Source: Campylobacter concisus
GTDB taxonomy: Bacteria; Campylobacterota; Campylobacteria; Campylobacterales; Campylobacteraceae
Reading direction: 5' to 3'
Assembly (NCBI RefSeq): GCF_003048875.2
Contig: NZ_CP049264.1
Coordinates: 1,674,001 to 1,738,000, forward strand
DNA length: 64,000 bases
Part shown: positions 27,103-36,139 of the stretch, in pieces
How positions within the stretch are numbered: the stretch's first letter is position 1
How the letters are laid out: each line of letters starts with the position of its first letter
Translations under genes and position numbers: made by a program
Notes under the pieces: model-generated
What the model saw: only the letters and a program-made list of their open reading frames with translations
What the model was told of the DNA's origin: nothing
Databases searched by the model: none

Positions 27103-28478
27103 TTTAACGTTCCATTTGTTTCTACATATTTTTCTGGATTTGCTTCAAATTTCGCCTGAGTTTCGTTGCTCTCAAAGAAGTATGTGCGTCCGTAGTATAA
27201 ATATGATCTTGAATCAAGATTGCTCACCTTTTTGCGACTAACTGGGTCAAGCACCATCTTTTCGACGACCTTGCTAAAGTAGTTTGCCCCTGCGACGATC
27301 GTTTTATAATCAACTATGATATTTTTACCATCAAAGGTAAATGCCATAGGGATCGGGTTACAACCGCCCTCTTTACCAACTGACGGCAAGAAAATTCTGA
27401 CATTACAAGAGATGCAGATAAGGTCGTTTCCTTTCTTGATATAGCCCATGTCGCCGCAGATCATGCACGAGTCAAAGACGATGACTGGAGATGGGCGGTC
27501 ACTAAAACGGTTTAGCAAGAAAAATCTTATCTGTTTGCCCTCATCTGTGATGTAGGCAAATCTGTGAAGTTCATTATCTTTTAACATATCAACATCAAAT
27601 ATAAATTTATCTCCCACTGGCTCAACCAAGATCGGCTCTGAAATTTGAGGTGGGCGAGATGCGTAAAGATCAAAATAAAGTGAAAATCCAAGCGCTATTA
27701 AAACGCTACAAAATGCAAATTTTGCATTGTCAAAGACATTTTCCCTAATAGCTTTTGTAAAGCGGTATTTGATAGAGCCAAACGTGCTCTTATCGATACT
27801 TTTTGGCATAAAGCAAAGCGCGATGATACATAAAAGTAGGATCACTACTATGTAAAAATAGGCACTAAATTCTGTGACGTAGATGCCTTTTGCGCTGATA
27901 GATAAAATTTGAGAATTTAGCTCGCTACTTATCTTTAAAGCGCCTGCACGCAAAAGCTCAAGTGCAGTTTGTGAGCTTCTATCAACTAGTAAAAATACTA
28001 ATGTGATAAGAGCTAAAATTTTAGCTATTGATGATGGTATGCTTGCTTTTAAATTTGAAATGAAGAAAAATAAAAATAGTATCAAGATCATCGCAAAGAT
28101 CATCAAAAAGAAGCTTATGACTGAAAGCGTGTCAAGCAGTTCGCCACCAAATAACGGGAACAAAGCGCTACTTGAGCTATAGCCAAAGCCAAAGCCGATG
28201 CCTAAAATAGAAAACGTTACGATTTTTGCTATCTTAAGCTCGAAAAATATCCATAAAATGCTAATTAGTAAAAAAACTAGTGTCACAGAATCTATGAAAA
28301 TTTTAAACTGATCATCAACAAGCGCATGACGAGCAGCTTTAAAGATAAGCACACCAGCAACAACGCCAAGAAATGACGGTAAAAAGATCGTTTTTAAACT
28401 TTTGCCATTGTTATTTAAGGCAGCAAAAAGCGTAAATCCAAGGAGGGCTAAAAAGACCTGATAGAAGTAAATTGACAT
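27099..28478 (-). CDS. DUF2318 membrane protein of the P19 iron operon
   Basis: 459 aa. About nine to ten transmembrane helices fill residues 5-270. A periplasmic or external domain follows with metal-binding motifs: CMICGDMGY and CISCNVRI near residues 338 and 355, and GGCNPIPM. These CxxC pairs are the DUF2318 signature, thought to bind iron or form a redox centre. The homologue (Cj1660 by memory) is in the same operon next to p19 in C. jejuni and is part of FTR1-type iron uptake systems. A strong hairpin separates it from p19 (28502-28522). Confidence 0.88.
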   Translation of the reverse strand: MSIYFYQVFLALLGFTLFAALNNNGKSLKTIFLPSFLGVVAGVLIFKAARHALVDDQFKIFIDSVTLVFLLISILWIFFELKIAKIVTFSILGIGFGFGYSSSSALFPLFGGELLDTLSVISFFLMIFAMILILFLFFFISNLKASIPSSIAKILALITLVFLLVDRSSQTALELLRAGALKISSELNSQILSISAKGIYVTEFSAYFYIVVILLLCIIALCFMPKSIDKSTFGSIKYRFTKAIRENVFDNAKFAFCSVLIALGFSLYFDLYASRPPQISEPILVEPVGDKFIFDVDMLKDNELHRFAYITDEGKQIRFFLLNRFSDRPSPVIVFDSCMICGDMGYIKKGNDLICISCNVRIFLPSVGKEGGCNPIPMAFTFDGKNIIVDYKTIVAGANYFSKVVEKMVLDPVSRKKVSNLDSRSYLYYGRTYFFESNETQAKFEANPEKYVETNGTLK

Positions 28479-28501
28479 AACTAAACCCTATGAGAATTTT
28501 T

Positions 28502-28522
28502 AAAAAGGGGCGAGAACGCCCC
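28502..28522 (-). terminator. Intra-operon rho-independent terminator after p19
   Basis: On the minus strand: GGGGCG-TTCT-CGCCCC then TTTTT. It lies 8 bases after the p19 stop and before the DUF2318 gene, which has no evident promoter of its own in the 51-base gap. It probably acts as a partial terminator setting P19 above the downstream proteins. Confidence 0.85.
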
Positions 28523-28529
28523 AAAGTGA

Positions 28530-29051
28530 TTATTTAACAGGACCACCTGTCCATTGAAATTTATAAGTTGTTGTGAAAGGCTCAAACCATTTACCAACAC
28601 CAGTCTCTTTGTCAGCGTGGCGACCAAAGCCTTGTTTTTCTGGATTGTCGATGTGGAATTTAAGCTCATAGTTACCAACGCCTGTATCCATTTTTACGTT
28701 AGCACCGTAGTGTGGGCCATCGCTTGCAACCATTGGCATAAATGTACCTTTTTTAGTTTTACCATTATCAAGGTTTTTTAGCTCATAGTTGATCTTTAGG
28801 TATGGGATCCACTCGCCTTCGCCAAAGCCGTTTTTGTTGCCTTTTACAGCGTGGATGTCAGCTTCTAAGTGAAGATCAGCCAAGCTTGGAGCTAGATCAA
28901 CGCCTTTTGGCTCCATGTCGATTGGCTCAAGATAAACAGCAGCTATCTCCATACCATTAGCCTCTACAGGCTCGCCGATTGGGTGCTCTCCAGCAAGTGC
29001 AAAACCAGCTGCTAGACTAAGTGCTAGAGCTGAACTAAGAATTTTATTCAT
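28530..29051 (-). CDS. p19: Periplasmic P19 iron-binding protein
   Basis: 173 aa with a Sec signal MNKILSSALALSLAAGFALAG, cleaved near residue 20. The mature protein is the Tpd/P19 family. Metal ligands visible: a Met/Glu pair in NGMEIAAVYLEPIDMEPKG, His in LHLEADIHAVKG, and His in DGPHYGANV. P19 is a homodimeric copper/iron-binding protein that hands iron to the FTR1 permease. Encoded 20 bases after ftr1 and followed by a strong hairpin. Expression in C. jejuni is Fur-controlled; a Fur-like site lies before ftr1. Confidence 0.95.
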   Translation of the reverse strand: MNKILSSALALSLAAGFALAGEHPIGEPVEANGMEIAAVYLEPIDMEPKGVDLAPSLADLHLEADIHAVKGNKNGFGEGEWIPYLKINYELKNLDNGKTKKGTFMPMVASDGPHYGANVKMDTGVGNYELKFHIDNPEKQGFGRHADKETGVGKWFEPFTTTYKFQWTGGPVK

Positions 29052-29071
29052 TTCCTCTCCTTTTAATAAGA

Positions 29072-31015
29072 TTAGTTTTTATTTTGTTTTGATTTCATGA
29101 TAACGATACCTATAATTAGGGCAAGCACCATAATGATTTGAGGTATTAAACTCTCGTAATATGGCATAAGTCCTAGCCAGTCTCTCATCCAGTCAGGAAA
29201 ATTTAGTCCTTTTATGATAGTTGGGATGAAAATTTTGCCCTCAACTAGCTCGCCAACGCCCTTGCCAACAAAGACGATCGACATGTAAAAGATGATAGCT
29301 GATGTAAATATAAAAAATGGCTTAATAGGAATTTTAATAGCGAAAATTTTAAATAAGAAATAGACTATCAAAAGAACGATAAGACCTACAACAAAGCCAG
29401 CTGCGATCATTAAGTAGCCAGCTGAGTCTTTTGCATCAAAGATAAGCGCTTGATAAAATAGCACTGTCTCAGCGCCCTCTCTAAATACCGCTAAAAATAC
29501 AGTCCACCAAAGCGCTGTGCTTGAGCCACTTGAGATAGACTCAGATACGTGAGATTTGATATAGTCGTTCCATTTTTTAGCGCCAGCATTTGAAAGAAGC
29601 CAGAAGCCAACATAAAATAGAAGTCCCACAGCAACAAGCATCGTGATGCCTTCCATAAGCTCTCTTTTTTGACCTGCTGCCTCGCCAAAGATGACGTTCA
29701 TTATCCAAGCCATGACAAAGCTTAAGATGACAGCTACGCCAACTGAGCTATATACAACCTTGCCCATAGCTTTTGCATTGCCAGTTTTTACAAGATATGC
29801 AACGACGGCTGCAACGATAATAAGAGCTTCAAAACCCTCTCTTAAGATGATAGTTAGCGCCCAGATAAATAGCGTCCAAGGTGAGCTTGAACCGCTAGTT
29901 TTCTCAAGTGCAGCTGCTAGCTGAGATGACATCTTGCTTGCACTCTCTTCAAGTGTTTTTTCGTCTGCACCTGATTTCATAAGGGCTACAAGGTTACCAA
30001 ATGTAGCTTCGATAGCTGTTTTTAAATTTACATCTATCGCACCTACTTTGTTCTCCATACCGCTACCTTCAAACTCATCAAAGTAGATGTCTTGGATATC
30101 GCCCATAGCTTTAGCGCTATTGCCACCTTTGTAAAGCGCGATGGCTGCTTGAATTTTGTCATTTATGTTTTTAACAGTTTGAGTGTAGTCTGTGCCACTA
30201 TCTTCGCTGCTATCGCTAGATGCTGCACTACTCATATCAACTTTTGCTAGTTTTACTGTTTCAGCTGGAAGTTTTGCAACGGCATCATAAGCTAACTTTT
30301 TGATCTCTTCTAGCTTTACTTTAAAGTCATCTTTGCTTATGCCATTTGTGATGCCACTGATCGCTTCACCCATCTTTCTTTGGATGTCAGCATCTATGCT
30401 TTTGCCATTTTCTATATATTGACGAACAGCGATTTCAAGTTGAGTATTTCTATAATCATTAAATTTAGCATCTTGGATAGAATTTTTAGCATCATCTTGT
30501 TTATCGCCCTCGTAGCTTGCTATAGCTTTATCAAGAGTTGCTGATAAATTTTCAAATGCTACCTTCCACTCAGGGATAAATTTAGAAGTGTCATAGCCAC
30601 TTGCAGCAGCTTGTACTGGGCTATCTGAGTACTCACCAACAAGCTTATGTCCATTTAAAATAACTGGCAAAACTTCAGCGATTTCGCTATTTATCTGATC
30701 TATTCTTTTTTGCACATCATCTGGTGCTTCGCCAGCTTTTATCGCCTTTCTGATCTCGCCAAACTGCTTCTCCATAGAGTAAGCTTTTTTCTGACCTAAA
30801 TTTATTCTGATGCCAGCTTCGACATCTTCAAACAGACCAAAATAAGCATTTTGAGTATCGCTAACTGCTTGCTCGACGTTGCCAGCTCTATACTCTGTTA
30901 TTACTTTTTGTAATGACTCTTTTATCTGAGCTGCGACTTGTGTGTAGTCGTCATTTTTTGCTACAAGCCAGATAGGCAGTAGCATGATAAGCATAAATTT
31001 AAAAAATTTATTCAT
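29072..31015 (-). CDS. FTR1-family iron permease with N-terminal periplasmic domain
   Basis: 647 aa. Signal sequence MNKFFKFMLIMLLPIWLVAKN, then a 370-residue helical periplasmic region with two similar halves (each containing VKNINDKIQAAIALYKGG-like or IKESLQKVITEYRAGN-like helices). A seven-helix membrane domain begins near residue 385. Both REGxE iron motifs of FTR1 are present: ILREGFEALII near residue 392 and VFREGAETVLF near 513. These glutamates carry iron across the membrane. It is the first gene of the iron operon. Homologous to C. jejuni Cj1658 by memory. Confidence 0.93.
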   Translation of the reverse strand: MNKFFKFMLIMLLPIWLVAKNDDYTQVAAQIKESLQKVITEYRAGNVEQAVSDTQNAYFGLFEDVEAGIRINLGQKKAYSMEKQFGEIRKAIKAGEAPDDVQKRIDQINSEIAEVLPVILNGHKLVGEYSDSPVQAAASGYDTSKFIPEWKVAFENLSATLDKAIASYEGDKQDDAKNSIQDAKFNDYRNTQLEIAVRQYIENGKSIDADIQRKMGEAISGITNGISKDDFKVKLEEIKKLAYDAVAKLPAETVKLAKVDMSSAASSDSSEDSGTDYTQTVKNINDKIQAAIALYKGGNSAKAMGDIQDIYFDEFEGSGMENKVGAIDVNLKTAIEATFGNLVALMKSGADEKTLEESASKMSSQLAAALEKTSGSSSPWTLFIWALTIILREGFEALIIVAAVVAYLVKTGNAKAMGKVVYSSVGVAVILSFVMAWIMNVIFGEAAGQKRELMEGITMLVAVGLLFYVGFWLLSNAGAKKWNDYIKSHVSESISSGSSTALWWTVFLAVFREGAETVLFYQALIFDAKDSAGYLMIAAGFVVGLIVLLIVYFLFKIFAIKIPIKPFFIFTSAIIFYMSIVFVGKGVGELVEGKIFIPTIIKGLNFPDWMRDWLGLMPYYESLIPQIIMVLALIIGIVIMKSKQNKN

Positions 31016-31076
31016 TAATTAAACCACCTGTGAGATTATTTTAAAGTGAAATATTACCAATGCTTTACTTTGATTA

Positions 31077-31100
31077 AAATAAAAACGATTATCATAAAAG
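31077..31100 (-). promoter_or_regulatory. Fur-box-like site upstream of ftr1
   Basis: On the minus strand the core reads TTATGATAATCG, close to GATAATGATAATCATTATC half-site spacing for Fur. It lies about 60-85 bases before the ftr1 start, in a 318-base gap (31016-31333) that otherwise contains AT-rich sequence, a likely promoter, and the fdh terminator at its right end. Confidence 0.6.
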
Positions 31101-31304
31101 AATGTAAATTGAAAGTATAAATAATATTTTTTACAAATAAATAATTAAATTTACGTAAATTTAGGGCTTTAGAAGATTATATCAAAATTTCATATCGAGA
31201 TAAAAAAGTTATATATTTTTGATAATTTCAATAGATAAGAAAAATTATTGATGAAATTTTAGATTATAAAAATCATAAAAATAATTTAAATTTTATAAAT
31301 TTAA

Positions 31305-31326
31305 AAGGAGAGCAAGCGCCCTCCTT
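31305..31326 (-). terminator. Terminator of the fdhA-fdhB operon
   Basis: On the minus strand AAGGAG and CTCCTT arms with a 10-base loop, followed by TTAAATTT, just 8 bases after the fdhB stop. It separates formate dehydrogenase genes from the iron operon. Confidence 0.65.
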
Positions 31327-31333
31327 AGTGTTA

Positions 31334-31894
31334 TTATACGTTTAGTCCTGTATTTCTTAGCATAACGCGTTTGCGATATACATTTGAAACCTCAGCAGCA
31401 TCGCCAACTAAAAGCGCGTTTGTAGAACAGATAGCCGCACACATAGGCACTTTGCCCTCAGCCATTCTGTTTTGACCGTAAAGCTCTCTCTCCTCGTGTG
31501 AGTTAGTTGGCTCTGGACCGCCTGCGCACATAGTGCATTTATCCATTACGCCTTTTACGCCAAATGCCCCGTCTTTAGGGAACTGCGGCGCACCAAATGG
31601 ACAAGCATATAAGCAGTATCCACAGCCTATGCACTTGTGTTTATCATGAAGCACGATGCCATCAGCTCTAATGTAGAAGCAATCAACTGGACAAACTTGC
31701 TCGCAAGGTGCGTCAGTGCAGTGCTGGCATGCGATAGTAGTTGAGACCTCTTTGCCCTCGATACCATCGTGAAGCGTGATAACTTTTCTTCTATAAATTC
31801 CTACTGGAAGCTCGTGAGCAGAAGAGCAAGCGACTTGACATCCATAGCAGCTGATACATCTATTAGTATCTACAAAAAATTTCATTCTTGCCAT
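31334..31894 (-). CDS. fdhB: Formate dehydrogenase iron-sulphur subunit
   Basis: 186 aa. Four Cys clusters of the ferredoxin-like electron-transfer subunits: CISCYGCQVAC, CQHCTDAPCEQVC, CIGCGYCLYAC and a CTMCAGGPEP motif paired with a later CAAIC. They should hold four [4Fe-4S] centres. No C-terminal membrane helix, so attachment relies on a separate cytochrome b (FdhC). It begins 10 bases after fdhA. In C. jejuni fdhC and fdhD follow; here the operon ends, so electrons must pass to an FdhC encoded elsewhere or to another quinone-linked subunit. Confidence 0.94.
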   Translation of the reverse strand: MARMKFFVDTNRCISCYGCQVACSSAHELPVGIYRRKVITLHDGIEGKEVSTTIACQHCTDAPCEQVCPVDCFYIRADGIVLHDKHKCIGCGYCLYACPFGAPQFPKDGAFGVKGVMDKCTMCAGGPEPTNSHEERELYGQNRMAEGKVPMCAAICSTNALLVGDAAEVSNVYRKRVMLRNTGLNV

Positions 31895-31904
31895 TTTTCT
31901 CTCC

Positions 31905-34880
31905 TTACTCTTTACCTAAGGCGTCTCTTTCGCCATACTCGTGATAAAACGATGTTTTAAAGGCATTCTCCTCAGCTTTTTCTATGCGGCAAAGACCTGC
32001 GTTAAATTCTGAAATTTGAGTAACAGGGTCAAATCCGTAGTTAGTAACTGTGTTAAAGCTCTCGCCGATAACATAAGGCTTAGTGCCCTCTGGGTAGCGA
32101 GCTGAGAGATCGACACCTTGCATAACACCAGCGAAGTTGTAAGGCATACAAATTCTATCTGGAGTGACCATATAGCTGTGGTAGCATCTTACTTTGATCT
32201 TCGTGCCTTGCGGGCTGTGGATCCACATCATATCTCGATCTTTTATGCCGTATTTTAAAGCAAGCTCAGGGTGAACGTTAGCAAACATCTCAGGTGTGAT
32301 AGCTGAGAGGTATTTACTTGTTCTTTCTATCATTCCCGCACCACTTAAATTTACGACGCGTTGCGTGCTAAATACGATAGGAAACTCTTTTGACCAGTCT
32401 TTTGCTTGTTGCTCTGACTTAAATTTAGTAGAAACACGGAAATTTCTAGCTTGATCATCAAATGTCGGATACTTTTGGACAAGATCCCAGCGTGGTGAGT
32501 GGATAGGCTCTCTATGTTTTGGGATAGGATCAAGAAATTCCCAAACGATAGCTCTAGCCCTTGCGTTACCATACGGCACGACCCCTTTTTCACGGCATTT
32601 TTCTAAGATGATACCGCTGTAATCCATGCTCCAGCTTGGTCCGATCTTAGCTTTCTCTTCTTCTGTTAGAGTGATGCCTAGGACTTTTTCTATATTATCT
32701 TTTGTGATTTGTGGGTAGCCACCTTTTATAGCTGAGCCAACAAGCGTGCTCTCTTCGCTAGCTAGCTGACTAACACCGTTATGCTCTAGACCAAAGCGGT
32801 TTCTAAAGCCAGAGCCACCCTCTGCATAAGGCTTACTCATATCATAAAGTATCGGCGTGCCAGGGTGTTTTTCATCCCATGCTGGCCATGGCTTGCCGTA
32901 ATACTCGCCTTTTACCTCGCCGCCAAGACCTATTAGCGTATCTGGGTCAAATTTATCCCAGTTTGCTTGGTGACGTCTAAACATCTCAGCAGTTCTGCCG
33001 CCATAACCGATAGAATTTCCAACCCTTGCTATCTCATTTGTCGCATCATCTGGCCATACAAAGTCATCTTTTACTTGTTTTAGCTCTCTATCTACGACAG
33101 CCATCTTCATGCCTTTTACGTACTCATCATAAAAGCCAAATTTCTTAGCAAATGCAAACATAACTTCGTGATCGCCCTTGCTCTCATAAAGTGGATCAAC
33201 GACTTTTGTTCTCCACTGACCTGAGCGGTTTGTAGCGTTTAGGTGACCTTCGTTTTCAAAGGCAGTTGCCACTGGCAAGATATAAACGCCATCTTTTCTA
33301 TCTGAAAGGATAGAAATTTCATTTACAAATGGCTCAGCAACTACGATCATATCTAGTTTTGAAGCTGCTTCTTGAATTTTAGCTAGGTGCGCCATAGATG
33401 TTAGACCAGTTCCTTGAACCCAAAGAACTCTTAATGCTCCACTGCTAAATGTATTTTCCTCTTTTAAGACGCCTTGCCACCATTTTGAAAGTGACCAGCC
33501 TTTTTCATTTCTCCAGTTTCTATCCTCTGGATTTTTAGGATCGTGGTAGTAATACTCTTCAAAAACAGTGTTTTTAACTGGTGTGCCGCCTTGTTTTGGC
33601 TCTTTAGTTGAGACTGCAAAGCGTTTGATAAACTCATCATAATCAACGCCCCAGCCTTGGCAGTAGTACTTCCAAGCTGCGTCAGTTAGTCCGTAATACA
33701 TCGGCAAGCTATCTGAGAGGTTACACATATCGGTTGAACCTTGAACGTTGTCGTGACCACGGATGATGTTACAGCCGCCACCTGGTTTGCCCATGTTGCC
33801 TAGGATTAGTTGAAGGATAGGTAAAATTCTCGTATTTGAGCTACCAACTGAGTGCTGAGTGATACCAAGCGCCCAGATCACCGTGCCTGGCTTTGTATGA
33901 GCTAGGATATTTGCAGCCTCTATCAGCTTATCAACTGGCACGCCTGTAACGTCAGATGTGACCTCTGGTGTCCAGTGCTCAGCCTCTTTTGCTATCTCGT
34001 CGATACCATAAGTTCTATTTTTTATAAATTCTTTATCTTCCCAGCCATTTTTTAAGATGATGTGGATAAGGCCATAAACAAGTGCTATATCAGTGCCTGA
34101 TCTTTGTCTTAGATAAAGGTCAGCGTGTGCGGCTGATTTTGTAAAATTTGGATCAGCTACGATCACTTTTGCGTTGTTTCTATCTTTTGCTTGCAAAGTG
34201 TGCTTCATGCCGCCAACTGGGTTTGCCACAGCTGGATTTGCACCTATTATAAATATACATTTTGAATTTGCAGCCATATCTCCAAAGTGGTTTGTCATCG
34301 CGCCATAACCCCAAGTATTCGCCACACCGGCGACTGTTGCGCTATGTCAAATTCTTGCTACGTGGTCGTTGCTGTTTGTGCCCCAAAACGCAGCAAATTT
34401 TCTAAAGTAATATGCTTGCTCGTTGTTAAATTTCGCAGATCCTAAGAATATAACGCTATCAGGACCATCTTCTTTGCGGATCTGAAGCATCTTATCGCCG
34501 ATCTCATTTACAGCTTGATCCCATGAAATTCTCTGCCATTTGCCATCAACCTTTTTCATAGGATATTTGATGCGTTGTTTGCTGTGTGTAAGGTCGATCT
34601 GATCGATACCTTTTGAGCAGTGTGAGCCTTGAGATATCGGGTGAAACATCGCCATATCTTGACGAACCCAAACACCATCTTGTACCTCAGCCTCGATACC
34701 ACAGCCTGCTGAGCATATAGAACAAATAGTTCTAACCTTTTTTGAGCCAGGGAAAGGATCTTTTATCTCCTCTGCGCTAGCGTGTCTTATCGTATCATTT
34801 TGTCCAAAAGCCATTGTGGTGCCAGCACCTAGTGCGGCTAGCTTTAAAAATGAACGTCTTCCTATACGTGCATCACTCAT
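31905..34880 (-). CDS. fdhA: Periplasmic selenocysteine formate dehydrogenase, large subunit (UGA at 34349-34347 read as Sec178)
   Basis: 991 aa after Sec readthrough. The N-terminus has a twin-arginine signal RIGRRSFLKLAALGAG, so the folded Mo/W enzyme is exported by Tat. The [4Fe-4S] motif is CSICSAGCGIEAEV with CSKGID downstream. Sec lies in DHVARIUHSATVAG. Later motifs include IRGHDNVQGSTDMCN and the C-terminal dinucleotide-binding domain. It oxidises formate in the periplasm and passes electrons to FdhB. The stop-to-stop pieces are 177 and 806 aa, which gene callers would report separately. Preceded 12 bases away by a small Tat protein gene. Confidence 0.95.
34319..34349 (-). promoter_or_regulatory. 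SECIS element of fdhA
   Basis: On the minus strand the TGA (34349-34347) is followed after 13 bases by TCGCC-GGTGT-GGCGA (34333-34319). Spacing is the same as in fdhF (6321-6351); the loop GGTGT differs from GGTCT by one base. Stems share no sequence, so the fold, not the bases, is conserved. Confidence 0.85.
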
Positions 34881-34891
34881 GGTTTTCTCCC

Positions 34892-35098
34892 TTAGTATGC
34901 GATTTTATAGTAGGTTTCCCAGTTTTTGCTTTTTTTATAAAGCACCTCTTTTTTGTTTGACTTGCCTACGACAACGCCATTGTCATCAGGAGCCAAGTCA
35001 TCACTAGTCACTTTCGCTACGGCTGAGACTGCGAGTACTCCGCCGGCAGCACCGACTTTTAGAGATTTTTTGAGAAAATCTCTTCTTGATCCTTGCAT
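34892..35098 (-). CDS. Small twin-arginine-signal protein of the formate dehydrogenase operon
   Basis: 68 aa. A Tat signal GSRRDFLKKSLKVGAAGG is followed by only about 40 mature residues, rich in Lys and Asp (DLAPDDNGVVVGKSNKKE). Ribosome binding site GGAG precedes the ATG. It is the first gene before fdhA and is, as I recall, also present in other campylobacters (a small Tat protein precedes fdhA there). Function is unknown; possibilities are a small structural subunit or an export or assembly partner for FdhA. Confidence 0.75.
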   Translation of the reverse strand: MQGSRRDFLKKSLKVGAAGGVLAVSAVAKVTSDDLAPDDNGVVVGKSNKKEVLYKKSKNWETYYKIAY

Positions 35099-35142
35099 TT
35101 TTTCTCCTTATGCCTCAAAAATTTTTGAGAAATTTGGTTCAA

Positions 35143-35165
35143 TAATATGTAAAATTTGCATATTT
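35143..35165. promoter_or_regulatory. fdh operator copy 1
   Basis: Variant of the fdhF dyad at 5776: AATATGTAAA and TTTGCATATT with one central base and one internal mismatch; 20 of 23 positions agree. Located 45-67 bases before the start of the small Tat gene. Confidence 0.5.
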
Positions 35166-35198
35166 AGAATTTCTAAAATATCGCAAATAGCCTATTTA

Positions 35199-35216
35199 AG
35201 GGCATTTTAGCGCCCT
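35199..35216. other. Hairpin between the two fdh operators
   Basis: AGGGC and GCCCT arms with an 8-base loop, flanked by near-complementary TTTA/AAA. It lies between the dyads at 35143 and 35224. It could be an attenuator in the leader, a structural spacer, or a terminator of an unseen upstream transcript. No T tract is obvious. Confidence 0.35.
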
Positions 35217-35223
35217 AAAGTTA

Positions 35224-35246
35224 AACTATGTAAATTTAGCATATTT
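35224..35246. promoter_or_regulatory. fdh operator copy 2
   Basis: Second variant: ACTATGTAAA, TTTAGCATATTT; 20 of 23 positions agree with the site at 5776. Its centre is 81 bases from that of copy 1, close to eight helical turns, which would suit loop formation or cooperative binding. Confidence 0.4.
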
Positions 35247-35352
35247 CTAAGTTAAGCAAAGTAAATATAAAAGTTTAATTAAGAATGTTAAGTATTTATT
35301 AAAAATATAGTTAAATATACTTTAAATTTATAAAATTTATTTGTAGTAGAAA

Positions 35353-35374
35353 TTCTAGGGAGAGCTCCCTAGAA
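35353..35374. terminator. Terminator after the DsbC-like gene
   Basis: Perfect 10-bp palindrome TTCTAGGGAG-AG-CTCCCTAGAA, 5 bases after the stop of the minus-strand DsbC-like gene. On the minus strand it is followed by TTTCTACTAC, a modest T tract. Confidence 0.65.
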
Positions 35375-35378
35375 AATG

Positions 35379-36086
35379 TTATTTTAGATCGCTTTTATTT
35401 ACGATAAATGGCACTGATCTAACGCCAGCTGCAAAGTATTTTTTGCGCAGATTGTCGATCTTTGCGACATCATCTTTGCTAACGCTCTTATCATCTACAT
35501 TGTAGTCTTCAGCGTAGTATTTTCTTAAAATTTTAACCTTATCACTGTCACTCTTAGCAGATTTTGCATCTTTGTAGATTAGTGAGCTTTTTTGAAGTGA
35601 TGAGATGTCATGCACTGGAGTTAGGACGATCTCAACGTTGCTATCTTTTAGTGTTGTCTCGATCTTTGCTAGCTCAGCTCTGCAGTATGGGCACTCTGGG
35701 TCTGAAAACATTATGATAGTTGGCTTTTTAGGGTCGCTACCAAGAACGATGATGTTTGCCTTGTCTTCATCTTTATAAATTTTAGAAATTCCCTTTGCGA
35801 TGACCTCTTTTTTCACTTCAGCTAGGTATGATTTTTGCTCTTTTAGATCGATCACGTCTGGGAAGATGAAGTCACCTTTTGTAAAAACAATCTCATCTTG
35901 TGAGTTGCCATCTTTGCTTAGTTTTACCACGACAGCTTCGATATCGCCTGCCACTTTGTGACGATCGGCTACCTTTACTTTTACGCTGCTATCAACCATT
36001 TGAGAGTAGAAGTCCTCTATTTGCTTATCGCTTGCTGCCATTAGGCTAGTTGCCGCGATGACTGAGGCTAAGATCACTTTTTTCAT
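35379..36086 (-). CDS. Periplasmic DsbC/DsbG-like disulfide isomerase
   Basis: 235 aa. Sec signal MKKVILASVIAATSLMAAS. A helical/dimerisation-like N-terminal part (20-105) is followed by a thioredoxin fold with active site CPYC in FSDPECPYCRAEL near residue 130, an extended helical insert, and cis-Pro in VRSVPFIVNKSD at the C-terminus. DsbC-type proteins isomerise wrong disulfides in the periplasm. It sits between the fdh operon and selB on the same strand but has its own terminator; a link to FDH maturation is possible and unproven. The C-terminus is short after the cis-Pro loop. Confidence 0.85.
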   Translation of the reverse strand: MKKVILASVIAATSLMAASDKQIEDFYSQMVDSSVKVKVADRHKVAGDIEAVVVKLSKDGNSQDEIVFTKGDFIFPDVIDLKEQKSYLAEVKKEVIAKGISKIYKDEDKANIIVLGSDPKKPTIIMFSDPECPYCRAELAKIETTLKDSNVEIVLTPVHDISSLQKSSLIYKDAKSAKSDSDKVKILRKYYAEDYNVDDKSVSKDDVAKIDNLRKKYFAAGVRSVPFIVNKSDLK

Positions 36087-36139
36087 TTTTATCCTTTTTA
36101 AAAATTTGGCGGATTATATTTGCTTTTTGTAAATGAATA

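Noticed and set aside
34325..34880. Separate 177-aa and 806-aa formate dehydrogenase genes
   Set aside because: The same UGA-SECIS arrangement joins them into one Tat-exported protein.
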